Source: Flavobacterium hydrophilum (GTDB lineage: Bacteria; Bacteroidota; Bacteroidia; Flavobacteriales; Flavobacteriaceae). From it: DNA of 64,000 bases. The stretch covers positions 372,001 to 436,000 of the forward strand of contig NZ_QJHL01000002.1 of NCBI RefSeq assembly GCF_003202405.1. The letters are read 5' to 3'. The notes under the pieces are model-generated. The model searched no databases and was not told the origin of the DNA. It saw only the letters and a list, made by a program, of their open reading frames with translations. Positions 36,541 to 44,995 of the stretch are shown here, piece by piece. Position 1 is the first letter of the stretch, and each line of letters begins with the position of its first letter. Made by a program: the position numbers and the translations under genes.

Positions 36541-37248
36541 TTATTTAGCGTCCATAAAAACATCAACATTTCGTTGATTTAATTTTTCAGAAAATACAAC
36601 ACCGTCTTTCATATGAATGGTTCTTTGCGAAAAGGAAGCATCATAATCAGAATGGGTAACCATCAAAATGGTGGAGCCTTTAGCATGCAGATCGGTCAGG
36701 AGTTCCATGACTTCGTTACCGTTTTTACTATCCAGATTTCCGGTTGGCTCATCGGCCAAAATGATTTTTGGATCATTTACCAAAGCTCTGGCAACGGCAA
36801 CTCTTTGCTGCTGACCGCCTGAAAGCTGTTGTGGAAAATGTTTCAGGCGATGTGAAATATTTAGCCTTTCGGCAATAGCTTCAATTTTTTTTCTTCTGTC
36901 TGCTGCTTTTACATTATTATAAAGCAAAGGCAACTCGATATTGTCATAAACAGAAAGCTCGTCGATTAAGTTGAAATTCTGAAAAATGAATCCGATATTT
37001 TCTTTGCGAACCTGAGCTCTTCCTTTTTCTTTAAGGCCAATCATTTCCTGGTCTAATAATTTGTAGCTTCCTTCAGAAGCACTGTCCAGAAGACCGATTA
37101 TATTCAACAAAGTAGATTTCCCACAGCCAGAAGGTCCCATGATAGTTAAAAAATCCCCTTTTTTAATTTCTAAAGAAATGCCGCTCAATGCTGCTGTTTC
37201 TACTTCTTCTGTCCTGAAAACTTTCGTTAAATTTTGAATTTTTATCAT
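36541..37248 (-). CDS. ABC transporter ATP-binding protein, MacB/LolD type
   Basis: 235 residues with all nucleotide-binding motifs: Walker A GPSGCGKST (39-47), Q-loop FIFQNFNLIDELS, signature LSGGQQQRVAVARAL, Walker B IILADEPTGNLD and a switch His in MVTHSD. The length and the NLI-ELSVYDN segment fit the MacB/LolD subgroup that pairs with FtsX-like permeases. It sits between the HlyD adaptor (70 bases upstream) and the permease (115 bases downstream) in one operon. Confidence 0.94.
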   Translation of the reverse strand: MIKIQNLTKVFRTEEVETAALSGISLEIKKGDFLTIMGPSGCGKSTLLNIIGLLDSASEGSYKLLDQEMIGLKEKGRAQVRKENIGFIFQNFNLIDELSVYDNIELPLLYNNVKAADRRKKIEAIAERLNISHRLKHFPQQLSGGQQQRVAVARALVNDPKIILADEPTGNLDSKNGNEVMELLTDLHAKGSTILMVTHSDYDASFSQRTIHMKDGVVFSEKLNQRNVDVFMDAK

Positions 37249-37318
37249 TTTGTAAAGGTGTTAAATGTTATTGACTGTGTTTTTTGATTGATGATTGATG
37301 TTTTATAATTGTGAATGA

Positions 37319-38572
37319 TTAATTGTGAATTGCAGACTGAATAGAAAGTTCTTCAATATCCTTATAATCTGAATAGGATGATGTAATTACAGATTCTCCT
37401 TCCTTTAATCCTTCGAGTACTTCATAGTAAGATGGATTTTCCCGTCCTAATTTTATGTTTCTTCTTTCGGCTTTGTTTCCTTTTACTACAAAGATCCATT
37501 TTCCTGCCGCTTCCTGATTGAAGCTTCCTTTTGGCAAAACCAGTATTTTGTTTCTTTCAGATAAAATCAGTTTTACGCCAAAACTTAATCCGTCCTGCAG
37601 TGCGATATTTTCTTTAGATGTAAAAGCCAGTTCTACTGTAAAATGCCCGCTTTTAACTTCCGGGATTACTTTTGTTACCAAAACTTCGAGTATTTTTCCT
37701 TTATATTCGACCTGACCTTTTAAGCCTTCGCTAACTTTCTCCAGATAAAATTCATCTACATCTGCAGCCAGTTTATAACCTCGCTTTGAATCGATTTTTC
37801 CAATGCTTTCTCCAGCCTGAAATGTTTTTCCTAAAACCGGTTCAAAAGAAGTTAATCTTCCTGATTCTGGAGCAGTGATCAGGAAATTTTTTTTGTTGTT
37901 TCGAAGGATTTCCAGACTTTTCTCCATGGTCTGAATCGAACGGTTAATTTGTGAAATCTGTAACTGATTGGACTGTTTTTCTTTTTGAATACTCTGCTGA
38001 ATTGTTTTTTTGCGTTCTTCCTGAAAACGTAAGCTTTCCTTAAAAGTATTCCAGTCATTTTTCGAAATAACATCTTTTTCAAACAATTTCGAGTTCATAT
38101 CGTACAATCTTTTGGCGTCGTTGTAATCATGTTCAATTAAAACCAAATCTTTGTTTAAATTCAACTCCTGATTTCGGATATTCAGTTTTCCGGTATTCAA
38201 ATTGTTGATTTGTTCAATTATTGCTGTTTCCTGAGTCAGGTAATTTAATTCGGTATTCGGATTATACAAACGTGCCAGTGACTGACCTTTTGTAACCATT
38301 GCGCCGTTTTCTACAAAAATCTCTTTCACAGATCCGCCTTCAGTAACGTTCACCAGCATAACATTCAGTGGTTCAACCTTGGCCTGAAAAACAACGAAAT
38401 CTTCAAAAAAAGCTTTTTCGACTTTTTGAACTGAAATTTCTTCTGCTTTGACATTTAAGGTTCTTTTTGAATTGAAAGAAAAAAAGATCAGAACAGCCAA
38501 AACTAAAAAAACTCCAATTGCTATTGTGAGATATCTAATTTTTTTATTTTTACGAGGAATTACCTTGTCCAT
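37319..38572 (-). CDS. HlyD/MFP periplasmic adaptor
   Basis: 417 residues. A single N-terminal TM helix (about 13-30, YLTIAIGVFLVLAVLIFFSF) anchors it in the inner membrane. A split lipoyl domain (around 75-95 and 235-260) flanks a long coiled-coil hairpin (about 110-235, Glu/Gln/Lys-rich heptads), followed by beta-barrel and membrane-proximal domains. This is a MacA-like adaptor that joins the ABC unit to an outer-membrane channel. It is the first gene of the minus-strand operon and has a sigma-54-like promoter 29-44 bases before its start. Confidence 0.9.
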   Translation of the reverse strand: MDKVIPRKNKKIRYLTIAIGVFLVLAVLIFFSFNSKRTLNVKAEEISVQKVEKAFFEDFVVFQAKVEPLNVMLVNVTEGGSVKEIFVENGAMVTKGQSLARLYNPNTELNYLTQETAIIEQINNLNTGKLNIRNQELNLNKDLVLIEHDYNDAKRLYDMNSKLFEKDVISKNDWNTFKESLRFQEERKKTIQQSIQKEKQSNQLQISQINRSIQTMEKSLEILRNNKKNFLITAPESGRLTSFEPVLGKTFQAGESIGKIDSKRGYKLAADVDEFYLEKVSEGLKGQVEYKGKILEVLVTKVIPEVKSGHFTVELAFTSKENIALQDGLSFGVKLILSERNKILVLPKGSFNQEAAGKWIFVVKGNKAERRNIKLGRENPSYYEVLEGLKEGESVITSSYSDYKDIEELSIQSAIHN

Positions 38573-38600
38573 TTGTTAAATAATTTACTGATAATCAATA

Positions 38601-38616
38601 GGTAAATACTGTGCCA
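38601..38616 (-). promoter_or_regulatory. Sigma-54-type promoter of the ABC efflux operon
   Basis: On the minus strand the sequence reads TGGCACAGTATTTACC. TGGCAC is the canonical -24 element and TTAC the -12 element, with GG-N10-AC against the consensus GG-N10-GC. The start of RNA is expected near 38590, 18 bases before the HlyD ATG. No TAnnTTTG box competes here. The next gene upstream encodes a sigma-54 activator. Confidence 0.7.
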
Positions 38617-38679
38617 TTAAATTTATTATTTGTAAAGCGCTGATTTAAAAGGAGCTTTCAGAATCATCAGAAAAACCAG

Positions 38680-38717
38680 TGTCCGATAATGAACAGTTGA
38701 CCGTTCGAAAATGGACA
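38680..38717. promoter_or_regulatory. Symmetric upstream activator site for the sigma-54 regulator
   Basis: A dyad with exact symmetry: TGTCC (38680-38684), GAAC (38691-38694), GTTC (38703-38706) and GGACA (38713-38717), centred at 38698.5. The centre lies about 108 bp upstream of the expected RNA start of the efflux operon, a usual distance for enhancer-binding proteins. It ends 12 bases before the start of the regulator gene, so it could also control that gene. Confidence 0.65.
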
Positions 38718-38729
38718 AAAAAACACAAC

Positions 38730-40079
38730 ATGAGAAAAAAACAGGCCCAAATATTAATTGTCGACGATCAGGAAGAAATTCTTTTTTCGGCAAAAATGAT
38801 TCTCAAGAAGCATTTTGAAACCATTTTTACGACAAATAATCCAAAAAAAATCATTTCTCTTCTCAGTGAAAATGAAATAAATGTGGTTTTGCTCGATATG
38901 AATTACCGAATTGGTTTTGAAGACGGGCGCGAAGGAATTCATTGGCTGAAAGAAATTAAAACACTCTCGCCTCAGACTATCGTGATCTTGATGACAGCTT
39001 TCGGAAAAATAGAAACTGCAGTAGAAGGAATAAAAATAGGGGCTTTTGATTATGTTTTAAAACCGTGGCACAACGAAAAATTACTGGAAACAATTGATAA
39101 GGCTGTCGCCGAAAGCAGAAAAAATAACAAAAAACCAATTGTAGAAAAAACAGATAAACAGTATTTTACCGGTACTTCCCAAAAAATAAAACAAGCCTAT
39201 TCAATTGCTGAAAAAGTAGCAAAAACCGATGCGAATGTTTTGATTTTAGGTGAAAACGGAACAGGGAAATATGTTTGTGCAGAATTTATCCATCAAAATT
39301 CAGAACGAAAAAGCCAGTCTTTTGTTCATGTCGATTTAGGTTCTCTAAGTGATAATTTATTCGAAAGTGAACTTTTTGGATATGCTAAAGGTGCTTTTAC
39401 AGATGCCAAAACCGATACGCCAGGAAGATTCGAAAGTGCACAAAACGGAACTATTTTTCTGGATGAAATTGGTAATATTCCGCTTCATCTGCAATCTAAA
39501 TTACTGCATGTTTTACAGACTAAAACAGTAACACGTTTGGGCGAAAGCAAACCAAGACCATTGAATGTCCGAATAATTTCGGCTACGAATAATGATATTA
39601 AAGCAGAAGTAAAAAACAAAACCTTTCGTGAAGATTTGCTGTATCGGATCAACACAATGGAAATAAATCTGCCGCCTTTACGGGAGCGAAAAGGAGATAT
39701 TGTTCCGATGGCGCATTTTATTTTAGAAAATATTGCCGAAAAATACAATCAGGAAAACTGGCATTTTGAAGAAAATGTAGCGCCGTATTTAGAACGATAT
39801 CCATGGAAAGGAAACATCCGTGAAATGCAAAATAAAATCGAACGTGCTTTGATTCTGGCTGATAGCCATACAATTTCTGTTCATGATCTTGATATTCTGG
39901 ATTTTGAGGGAATTCAGGAAAATGATGAAAATCCGTTGTCAGAAATGGAAAAAACGGCCATTGAAAAAGCACTTTTAAAACACCACGGCAATATCAGTAA
40001 AACTGCTGATGAATTAGGTTTATCGAGAGCTGCTTTGTACAGAAGAATTGAAAAATACGATTTAAAAAATATAGGGTAA
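38730..40079 (+). CDS. Sigma-54-dependent response regulator (NtrC family)
   Basis: 449 residues from the ATG at 38730 (MRKKQAQILIVDDQEEI); a GTG at 38679 would add 17 residues encoded by the activator-site palindrome and is unlikely. The receiver (1-120) has Asp56 as phosphorylation site. The AAA+ domain has GENGTGKYVCAE (Walker A), GAFTDA (loop that contacts sigma-54, normally GAFTGA) and IFLDEIGNIP (Walker B). A Fis-type helix-turn-helix ends the protein (ISKTADELGLSRAALYRRI). It is divergent from the efflux operon and followed by its kinase. Confidence 0.93.
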   Translation: MRKKQAQILIVDDQEEILFSAKMILKKHFETIFTTNNPKKIISLLSENEINVVLLDMNYRIGFEDGREGIHWLKEIKTLSPQTIVILMTAFGKIETAVEGIKIGAFDYVLKPWHNEKLLETIDKAVAESRKNNKKPIVEKTDKQYFTGTSQKIKQAYSIAEKVAKTDANVLILGENGTGKYVCAEFIHQNSERKSQSFVHVDLGSLSDNLFESELFGYAKGAFTDAKTDTPGRFESAQNGTIFLDEIGNIPLHLQSKLLHVLQTKTVTRLGESKPRPLNVRIISATNNDIKAEVKNKTFREDLLYRINTMEINLPPLRERKGDIVPMAHFILENIAEKYNQENWHFEENVAPYLERYPWKGNIREMQNKIERALILADSHTISVHDLDILDFEGIQENDENPLSEMEKTAIEKALLKHHGNISKTADELGLSRAALYRRIEKYDLKNIG

Positions 40080-40089
40080 TAATTTTTTT

Positions 40090-40167
40090 TCTCGCAGGTT
40101 CTGCAGATCTCACAGATAAAAATGATTCAATTTTAAAAATGCGCGAAATCTGCAGAATCTGCGGGAA
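40090..40167. repeat. Inverted-repeat element of the CGCAGATT family
   Basis: The left arm TCTCGCAGGTTCTGCAGAT pairs with the right arm ATCTGCAGAATCTGCGGGA with few mismatches. The same family occurs twice at 18324-18502. It fills the gap between the response regulator and kinase genes and may form a hairpin in their shared message. Confidence 0.7.
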
Positions 40168-40228
40168 ACTTAAATTTAAAGATTTTGAAAAATCATTTTT
40201 TTAATCTGTGGCAATAAAAAATAAATTA

Positions 40229-41554
40229 ATGAAAAACTGGAAATTTCATAACGCATTATTCATCAGGGCTGTATTTGTAATGCTGCTCTTTTTTTTCTGT
40301 GTTTTTTTAATCTTTAAAATGTTTTATTTCAACGCTATTCTGGTTACTGCTTTTGCTTTCGTAATGCTGGGCGAAATGTATTTTTATGTTCGAAATCAAT
40401 CTCAGTTTTACGACCGGACTTTACTTTCGATTCTGCATAATGATTTTTCAAACCACTTTCCCGAAGGAAGTAAAAAAGATAATTTTAAAAACCTGCATCT
40501 TTTATATGAGACTTTAAAAGTACAGCAGCAGGAACAAACTTCAAAAGAACTGATTTATCGTTCACTTTTAAATAATATCGATACCGCAGCCTTAATTTTG
40601 GAAAAAGAAAATGAAGACTGGAATATTTTTTTGATGAACGATTGTTTTTCGGATTTATTTAAAGTTCCAAAAGTCAGTCATTGGCAATACCTTAAAAATT
40701 ATCTTCCATCATTATGCAATGAAATCGAGAAAACAGATTTCGCCGAATTAAAATCGGCAATCTCTATTAAGATTGAAGAGCAGGATTTGCAGACCTTTAT
40801 ATTACAAACTTCACATACCCAAACTTACAATAAAGAATATTTTATCATTTTACTGGACAGTATACAGCGCGTTATTGAAAAGAAAGAAAAAGAAGCGTGG
40901 ATTAACCTGATGAAAATTATTTCACACGAATTAATGAATTCTTTAACGCCAATTCGGGCGCTTTCGCAGAATTTACTTCAGATTGTCGATCAGGAAAAGT
41001 TGGAAGAAGATGATTTTGAAGACATCAAAAGCAGTATTTCGACAATTATAAACAGAAGCGATCATTTGCAGGTATTTGTAGAAAACTATCGTAAACTGGC
41101 GATGCTGCCGACTCCAACCAAAGAAAAGGTTCTCATAAATTCACTTTTTGAAGACTGTCTGCGTGTTATGAATCCAATTCTGAAAGCAGAAAATATTGAA
41201 TTAATCAATAATATTCACAGCTCAAGATCAATCCTGATTGATAAAAATCAAATAGAGCAGGTAATTATCAATTTAATTACCAACAGTATTTATGCATTAA
41301 AAGAAAAACCCCGGAAAAAACTGTTTGTATCTAGCTACACGGATAATAATCGATTTTTTATAACCATTTCGGACAACGGAAAAGGAATCGATCCTGAAAT
41401 TCAGGACAAAGTATTTTTACCTTTCTTCACTACCAGAAAAGACGGAGCCGGAATAGGCTTAACGCTTTCTAAAAACATCATCGAAGCCCATGGCGGTTAT
41501 TTAAGTTATCAGACTGATAAAGACAAAACAAGTTTTATTATTTGCCTGATTTAA
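40229..41554 (+). CDS. Sensor histidine kinase of the NtrY type
   Basis: 441 residues from the ATG at 40229; a GTG at 40208 belongs to the tail of the preceding repeat. Two adjacent TM helices (about 10-52, ALFIRAVFVMLLFFFCVFLI and ILVTAFAFVMLGEMYF) leave almost no periplasmic loop, so it probably senses a membrane or cytoplasmic signal. A PAS-like middle region precedes the dimerisation helix with His233 (ISHELMNSLTPI). The ATPase domain has N, G1 (ISDNGKGIDPE) and G2 (KDGAGIGLTLSKNIIEAHGG) boxes. It is the probable partner of the sigma-54 response regulator upstream. Confidence 0.92.
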   Translation: MKNWKFHNALFIRAVFVMLLFFFCVFLIFKMFYFNAILVTAFAFVMLGEMYFYVRNQSQFYDRTLLSILHNDFSNHFPEGSKKDNFKNLHLLYETLKVQQQEQTSKELIYRSLLNNIDTAALILEKENEDWNIFLMNDCFSDLFKVPKVSHWQYLKNYLPSLCNEIEKTDFAELKSAISIKIEEQDLQTFILQTSHTQTYNKEYFIILLDSIQRVIEKKEKEAWINLMKIISHELMNSLTPIRALSQNLLQIVDQEKLEEDDFEDIKSSISTIINRSDHLQVFVENYRKLAMLPTPTKEKVLINSLFEDCLRVMNPILKAENIELINNIHSSRSILIDKNQIEQVIINLITNSIYALKEKPRKKLFVSSYTDNNRFFITISDNGKGIDPEIQDKVFLPFFTTRKDGAGIGLTLSKNIIEAHGGYLSYQTDKDKTSFIICLI

Positions 41555-41660
41555 TTGTAATAAAATTCTGCATATCAATGTGTTAAGTGTTATTTTGGCA
41601 TGATGTGAATTTTAAAATATGTTCTAAAGATTCTATAAAACGATTCTTGATGTTGCGTCG

Positions 41661-41668
41661 TAAATTTG
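41661..41668 (+). promoter_or_regulatory. -7 box candidate for the L,D-transpeptidase gene
   Basis: TAAATTTG matches TAnnTTTG and would give a leader of about 125 bases. The leader is AT-rich without an evident fold. Confidence 0.3.
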
Positions 41669-41799
41669 AAATACCCTAAATTTTTGATTTTCAATATTTA
41701 AAAAATATAGTGAAAAATCGTTTTGAAGGTTTCAAATTTTTAATATGGTTGCGCTATTTTTTTAAATAAATAATTTAAAATATTTAAAAAGATAACATC

Positions 41800-43014
41800 A
41801 TGAAACAATTACATAAATCCCTCCTAATTATAGCAATAGCTTTTGTATTAACTTCATTTGGTTTTAAGACTAAAGATATAAAGCCAGTGGATAATTTGTA
41901 CACAAAAGAAAATCCGGAAGTTCAAAAGAATTCTGATTCTACTAATAATTTGTCTAAAAAATCTTCAAAAGAAGTGTATCTTTTATCCAGACAGTATGAT
42001 CGTCTTCAGATAGCTTTGGACAAATACGAAAAAATTCAAAGAAAAAAACTGTGGAAAAAAATTGATATTGACAGTGCCACCTACAAAGATTTAAAACCTT
42101 TTGACAGTGGTGTTGCGGTGAAACAAATCCGTGAGCGTTTGTATATTGATGGGGATTTAAAAAAAGATTCAAAAAGCAGTTTGTATGATGAAGAACTCAT
42201 GGCCGGCGTTTTAAATTATAAAAAGAGATATGGTCTTGCTTTAAATTATAAACTGACATTTGATCACATTAAACAAATGAATGAGCCTGTATCTGAAAGA
42301 ATCAGAACCATAAAACTAAATATGGAGCGCTGTCGTTTGATTCCGGAAAATTTAATAGAGGCAAGAGATTATATTATGGTCAATATTCCGTCTTATAAAC
42401 TGTTGTATGTTAAAAATGGAGCAAACGAATTTACCTCTGATGTTTTTGTGGGAACTACATGGGCAGAAACGGAAATTTTTAGCAGTACGATGGATAGAAT
42501 AGTCTTCAGCCCATATTGGAATGTTCCGCAGAGTATTATTGATAATGAATTAAAACTGAACATGGCCAAAGACAAAAATTATCTGGAGGAAAATAACATG
42601 GAATGGAATGGAGGCAGGGTAAGACAAAAACCAGGACCAAAAAATTCTTTGGGATTAGTGAAGTTTTTGTTTCCAAATCCTTTCGACATTTACATGCACG
42701 ATACACCGGCCAAAAGTTTGTTTCAGTTTGAAAAACGTACATTTAGTCACGGATGTATCAACATAAAAGAGGCCAAAAAACTGGCTCATGTTATTTTGAA
42801 AGACGATCCGGACTGGACTGATGAAAAAATAGACAGTGCAATGGATGGCGTAAATGAAACAACCTGTATCCTGAAAACTAAAATTCCAATATACATAGGC
42901 TATTTTACTTCCTGGGTAAATGAAGAAACAGGTGAAGTTTATTTCCTTCCGGATGTGTATCAGAAAGATAAGGAAAAAGTGTTAGATAGTACTAATGGTT
43001 TGGTAATGGAATAA
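41800..43014 (+). CDS. L,D-transpeptidase family protein (YkuD domain)
   Basis: 404 residues. A signal peptide (MKQLHKSLLIIAIAFVLTSFG) exports it to the periplasm. The C-terminal YkuD domain contains the catalytic SHGCIN with Cys319, and a preceding HDTPAKSLF His segment. L,D-transpeptidases make 3-3 cross-links in peptidoglycan or attach lipoproteins to it. The N-terminal half has KRYGLALNYKLT, a peptidoglycan-binding-like region, giving a YcbB-like order without the long insert. It ends one base before the convergent alkyltransferase-like gene. Confidence 0.9.
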   Translation: MKQLHKSLLIIAIAFVLTSFGFKTKDIKPVDNLYTKENPEVQKNSDSTNNLSKKSSKEVYLLSRQYDRLQIALDKYEKIQRKKLWKKIDIDSATYKDLKPFDSGVAVKQIRERLYIDGDLKKDSKSSLYDEELMAGVLNYKKRYGLALNYKLTFDHIKQMNEPVSERIRTIKLNMERCRLIPENLIEARDYIMVNIPSYKLLYVKNGANEFTSDVFVGTTWAETEIFSSTMDRIVFSPYWNVPQSIIDNELKLNMAKDKNYLEENNMEWNGGRVRQKPGPKNSLGLVKFLFPNPFDIYMHDTPAKSLFQFEKRTFSHGCINIKEAKKLAHVILKDDPDWTDEKIDSAMDGVNETTCILKTKIPIYIGYFTSWVNEETGEVYFLPDVYQKDKEKVLDSTNGLVME

Positions 43015-43359
43015 TTACAATTGAATTTCAGGCTGCCAGAAGTGTTTATCAAAATCAACGATTTGATTGTTAACGACTTTAATGCCTTCGTTTTCTAAAA
43101 GCTGCTGCATTAAATTAGTTCCGTCAAAATGATGTTTTCCGGTCAAAAGCCCTTTTCGGTTTACAACTCTGTGCGCCGGGACGTCATCCATATTGTGACA
43201 GGCGTTCATGGCCCAGCCTACCATTCTGGCCGAACGAGCTGTACCTAAGGCTTTTGCGATTGCGCCATAAGATGTTACTTTTCCGTATGGGATTTGTCTG
43301 GCGATTGCATACACTCTTTCGAAAAAATTTTCCTCAGCCATAGTTTGGTTGTTTGCCAC
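43015..43359 (-). CDS. Alkyltransferase-like protein (MGMT family without the reactive Cys)
   Basis: 114 residues, matching the DNA-binding domain of O6-methylguanine methyltransferase. The helix PYGKVTSYGAIAKALG and the Arg finger segment ARSARMVGWAMNA are present. The reactive motif PCHR is replaced by PAHR, so it cannot take the methyl group itself. Such ATL proteins flip out O6-alkylguanine and hand the lesion to nucleotide excision repair. It is convergent with and directly abuts the L,D-transpeptidase gene. Confidence 0.92.
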   Translation of the reverse strand: MANNQTMAEENFFERVYAIARQIPYGKVTSYGAIAKALGTARSARMVGWAMNACHNMDDVPAHRVVNRKGLLTGKHHFDGTNLMQQLLENEGIKVVNNQIVDFDKHFWQPEIQL

Positions 43360-43450
43360 AGATTAAAGAATAAAATTCGGTTTTATTAACGATTGAAACA
43401 CCTTTTTTGCCCTATTGCCAAAGAAGCCAATTTAATCTTTTAATCTGTGG
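43356..43450. repeat. Inverted repeat upstream of the alkyltransferase-like gene
   Basis: The ends CCACAGATTAAA (43356-43367) and TTTAATCTGTGG (43439-43450) are perfect complements. The left end overlaps the first codons of the alkyltransferase-like gene (start at 43359). It fills the gap to the LysE gene. The AATCTGTG word links it to the hairpins at 40.1 and 44.9 kb. Confidence 0.6.
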
Positions 43451-43457
43451 TTTATTA

Positions 43458-44096
43458 TTATCCGAAATAATAATTCAGAATATTAAAAAGCGTTACAAGA
43501 GCGACCAAACCCGTAATGCTTCCAATAATGGTGTTCATATTCCGCATTAAGTAATCGGTTTTCTGTTCTATTTTGCCGAAGAAGGCAATATAGCTGTACA
43601 AAGCGGCAAATGAACCCAGAACTGATCCTAATACAAAGGTGAATATAATATTGTTTTCAAATGCAAAAAGATGATAAGAAGACAATGTCACACTTACAAC
43701 TACATAATAAGGAATAGGAAAAAAGTTCAAACCCGAAAGCAGCATCCCTAAAAAGAAGCGGCTTTTTTTACTGCTTTTCTTAATCTTTGATTTTTTCTTG
43801 CCAGTTGGTTTTTTAGCAATAAATAAAAAGTAAATCGTTAAAATAGAAAAGGTCACAAAACCAATTTCGCGTAACAGTGTAACAATGTCCGGGCGATTGT
43901 CGATTACCCGTGCGAATAAAACGGCTACCGTAACCTGAAAAAGGATTACGAGGACAGCACCAATTACAAACCACAACGCATTTTTTTTACCTTCTTTCAG
44001 GTTTATTTTGGCAGCTGTCATATTGAGTAAACCTGGCGGAATAATCCCAATGACAGCGGCAATAAAACCTGAAATTAGTGGAGTAAATAATGCCAT
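43458..44096 (-). CDS. LysE-family translocator
   Basis: 212 residues with about six TM helices. The first has the LysE-type pattern FIAAVIGIIPPGLLNMTAAKINLKEGKKNALWFVIGA, with the Pro-Gly-Leu break. A basic loop KKPTGKKKSKIKKSSKKS separates the halves. LysE proteins export amino acids or similar small solutes; this one's cargo is unknown. It starts 41 bases downstream of the trmB stop on the same strand. Confidence 0.8.
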   Translation of the reverse strand: MALFTPLISGFIAAVIGIIPPGLLNMTAAKINLKEGKKNALWFVIGAVLVILFQVTVAVLFARVIDNRPDIVTLLREIGFVTFSILTIYFLFIAKKPTGKKKSKIKKSSKKSRFFLGMLLSGLNFFPIPYYVVVSVTLSSYHLFAFENNIIFTFVLGSVLGSFAALYSYIAFFGKIEQKTDYLMRNMNTIIGSITGLVALVTLFNILNYYFG

Positions 44097-44136
44097 TCTG
44101 TTATTTAATGGTTCTAAAAAAATGTTTTAAACTAAA

Positions 44137-44814
44137 TTAGTCTTTAATTTTAAAACGAATATACGTAATTGCCTTATTAATTTCTAAATATTGTTTTTCG
44201 TAAAAGGTCTGAATTGAAGTTACTACTTCAGGACTCCCTTCATTTTTATACACATTATGATTCGCATATAAAACTTCGTGTCCTTCGCCGTGCAACAATC
44301 CAAGGGTATATCCATGCATAAATTCGCTGTCGGTTTTTAGGTTTACGACACCGTCTTTTTTAAGGATTTTTTTATACAATTGTAAAAACTCAGAATTGGT
44401 CATTCTGTGTTTGGTTCTTTTGTATTTGATCTGTGGATCCGGAAAAGTAATCCAGATTTCATCTACTTCGCCTTCAGTAAAAATATGATTGATTAATTCG
44501 ATCTGAGTTCTTATAAAAGCCACATTGTGTAATCCTGTGTCAACAGCAGTTTTTGCGCCTCTCCAGAAGCGGGCACCTTTAATGTCAATTCCAATAAAAT
44601 TTTTGTCCGGGTATTTTTCTGCCAGTCCAACAGAATATTCTCCTTTACCGCATCCTAATTCTAAAACTAACGGATTGTCATTTTTAAAGAAATCAGTATT
44701 CCATTTTCCTCTTAACGGAAACGAATCACTTACAACTTCTTCTCTGGTTGGCTGGAAAACGTTTTCAAATGTTTCGTTTTCCCTGAATCTTTTTAGTTTA
44801 TTTTTACTTCCCAC
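44137..44814 (-). CDS. trmB: tRNA (guanine(46)-N7)-methyltransferase
   Basis: TrmB makes 7-methylguanosine at position 46 of tRNA variable loops. I chose the GTG at 44814, which gives a 225-residue protein opening with the family start GSKNKLKRFREN; the longer frame adds 40 residues rich in Phe/Arg that do not fit a cytoplasmic enzyme. The SAM motif VLELGCGKGEY, the FIGIDIKGARFWRG segment, and the catalytic FPDPQIKYKRTKHRMT are intact. Confidence 0.94.
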   Translation of the reverse strand: MGSKNKLKRFRENETFENVFQPTREEVVSDSFPLRGKWNTDFFKNDNPLVLELGCGKGEYSVGLAEKYPDKNFIGIDIKGARFWRGAKTAVDTGLHNVAFIRTQIELINHIFTEGEVDEIWITFPDPQIKYKRTKHRMTNSEFLQLYKKILKKDGVVNLKTDSEFMHGYTLGLLHGEGHEVLYANHNVYKNEGSPEVVTSIQTFYEKQYLEINKAITYIRFKIKD

Positions 44815-44919
44815 TTTTACAAAAATTTTCCGCAAAATTAAGGAATATAAACGAATGAATCGGGCGAAACGGTTAAAAACAAGAATATTATTGCTCAAAA
44901 AGAAAATCAAACTTGTTCT

Positions 44920-44976
44920 AAACAAAAATTGCACAGATTCTCAAGATTTATTTCAATCTTTTAGAATCTGTGCAAT
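44920..44976 (-). terminator. Terminator of the ammonium transporter gene
   Basis: Perfect 14-base arms ATTGCACAGATTCT (44928-44941) and AGAATCTGTGCAAT (44963-44976), followed on the minus strand by TTTTTGTTT. It ends 20 bases from the amt stop. The arms share the CAGATTCT word of the CGCAGATT repeat family, so a repeat may have been recruited as terminator. Confidence 0.75.
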
Positions 44977-44995
44977 CGTGTTATTGTTTTTATAT

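Noticed and set aside
38679..38729. GTG start that would lengthen the sigma-54 regulator by 17 residues
   Set aside because: The added residues are encoded by the symmetric enhancer-like site and do not resemble a receiver-domain start; ATG 38730 does.
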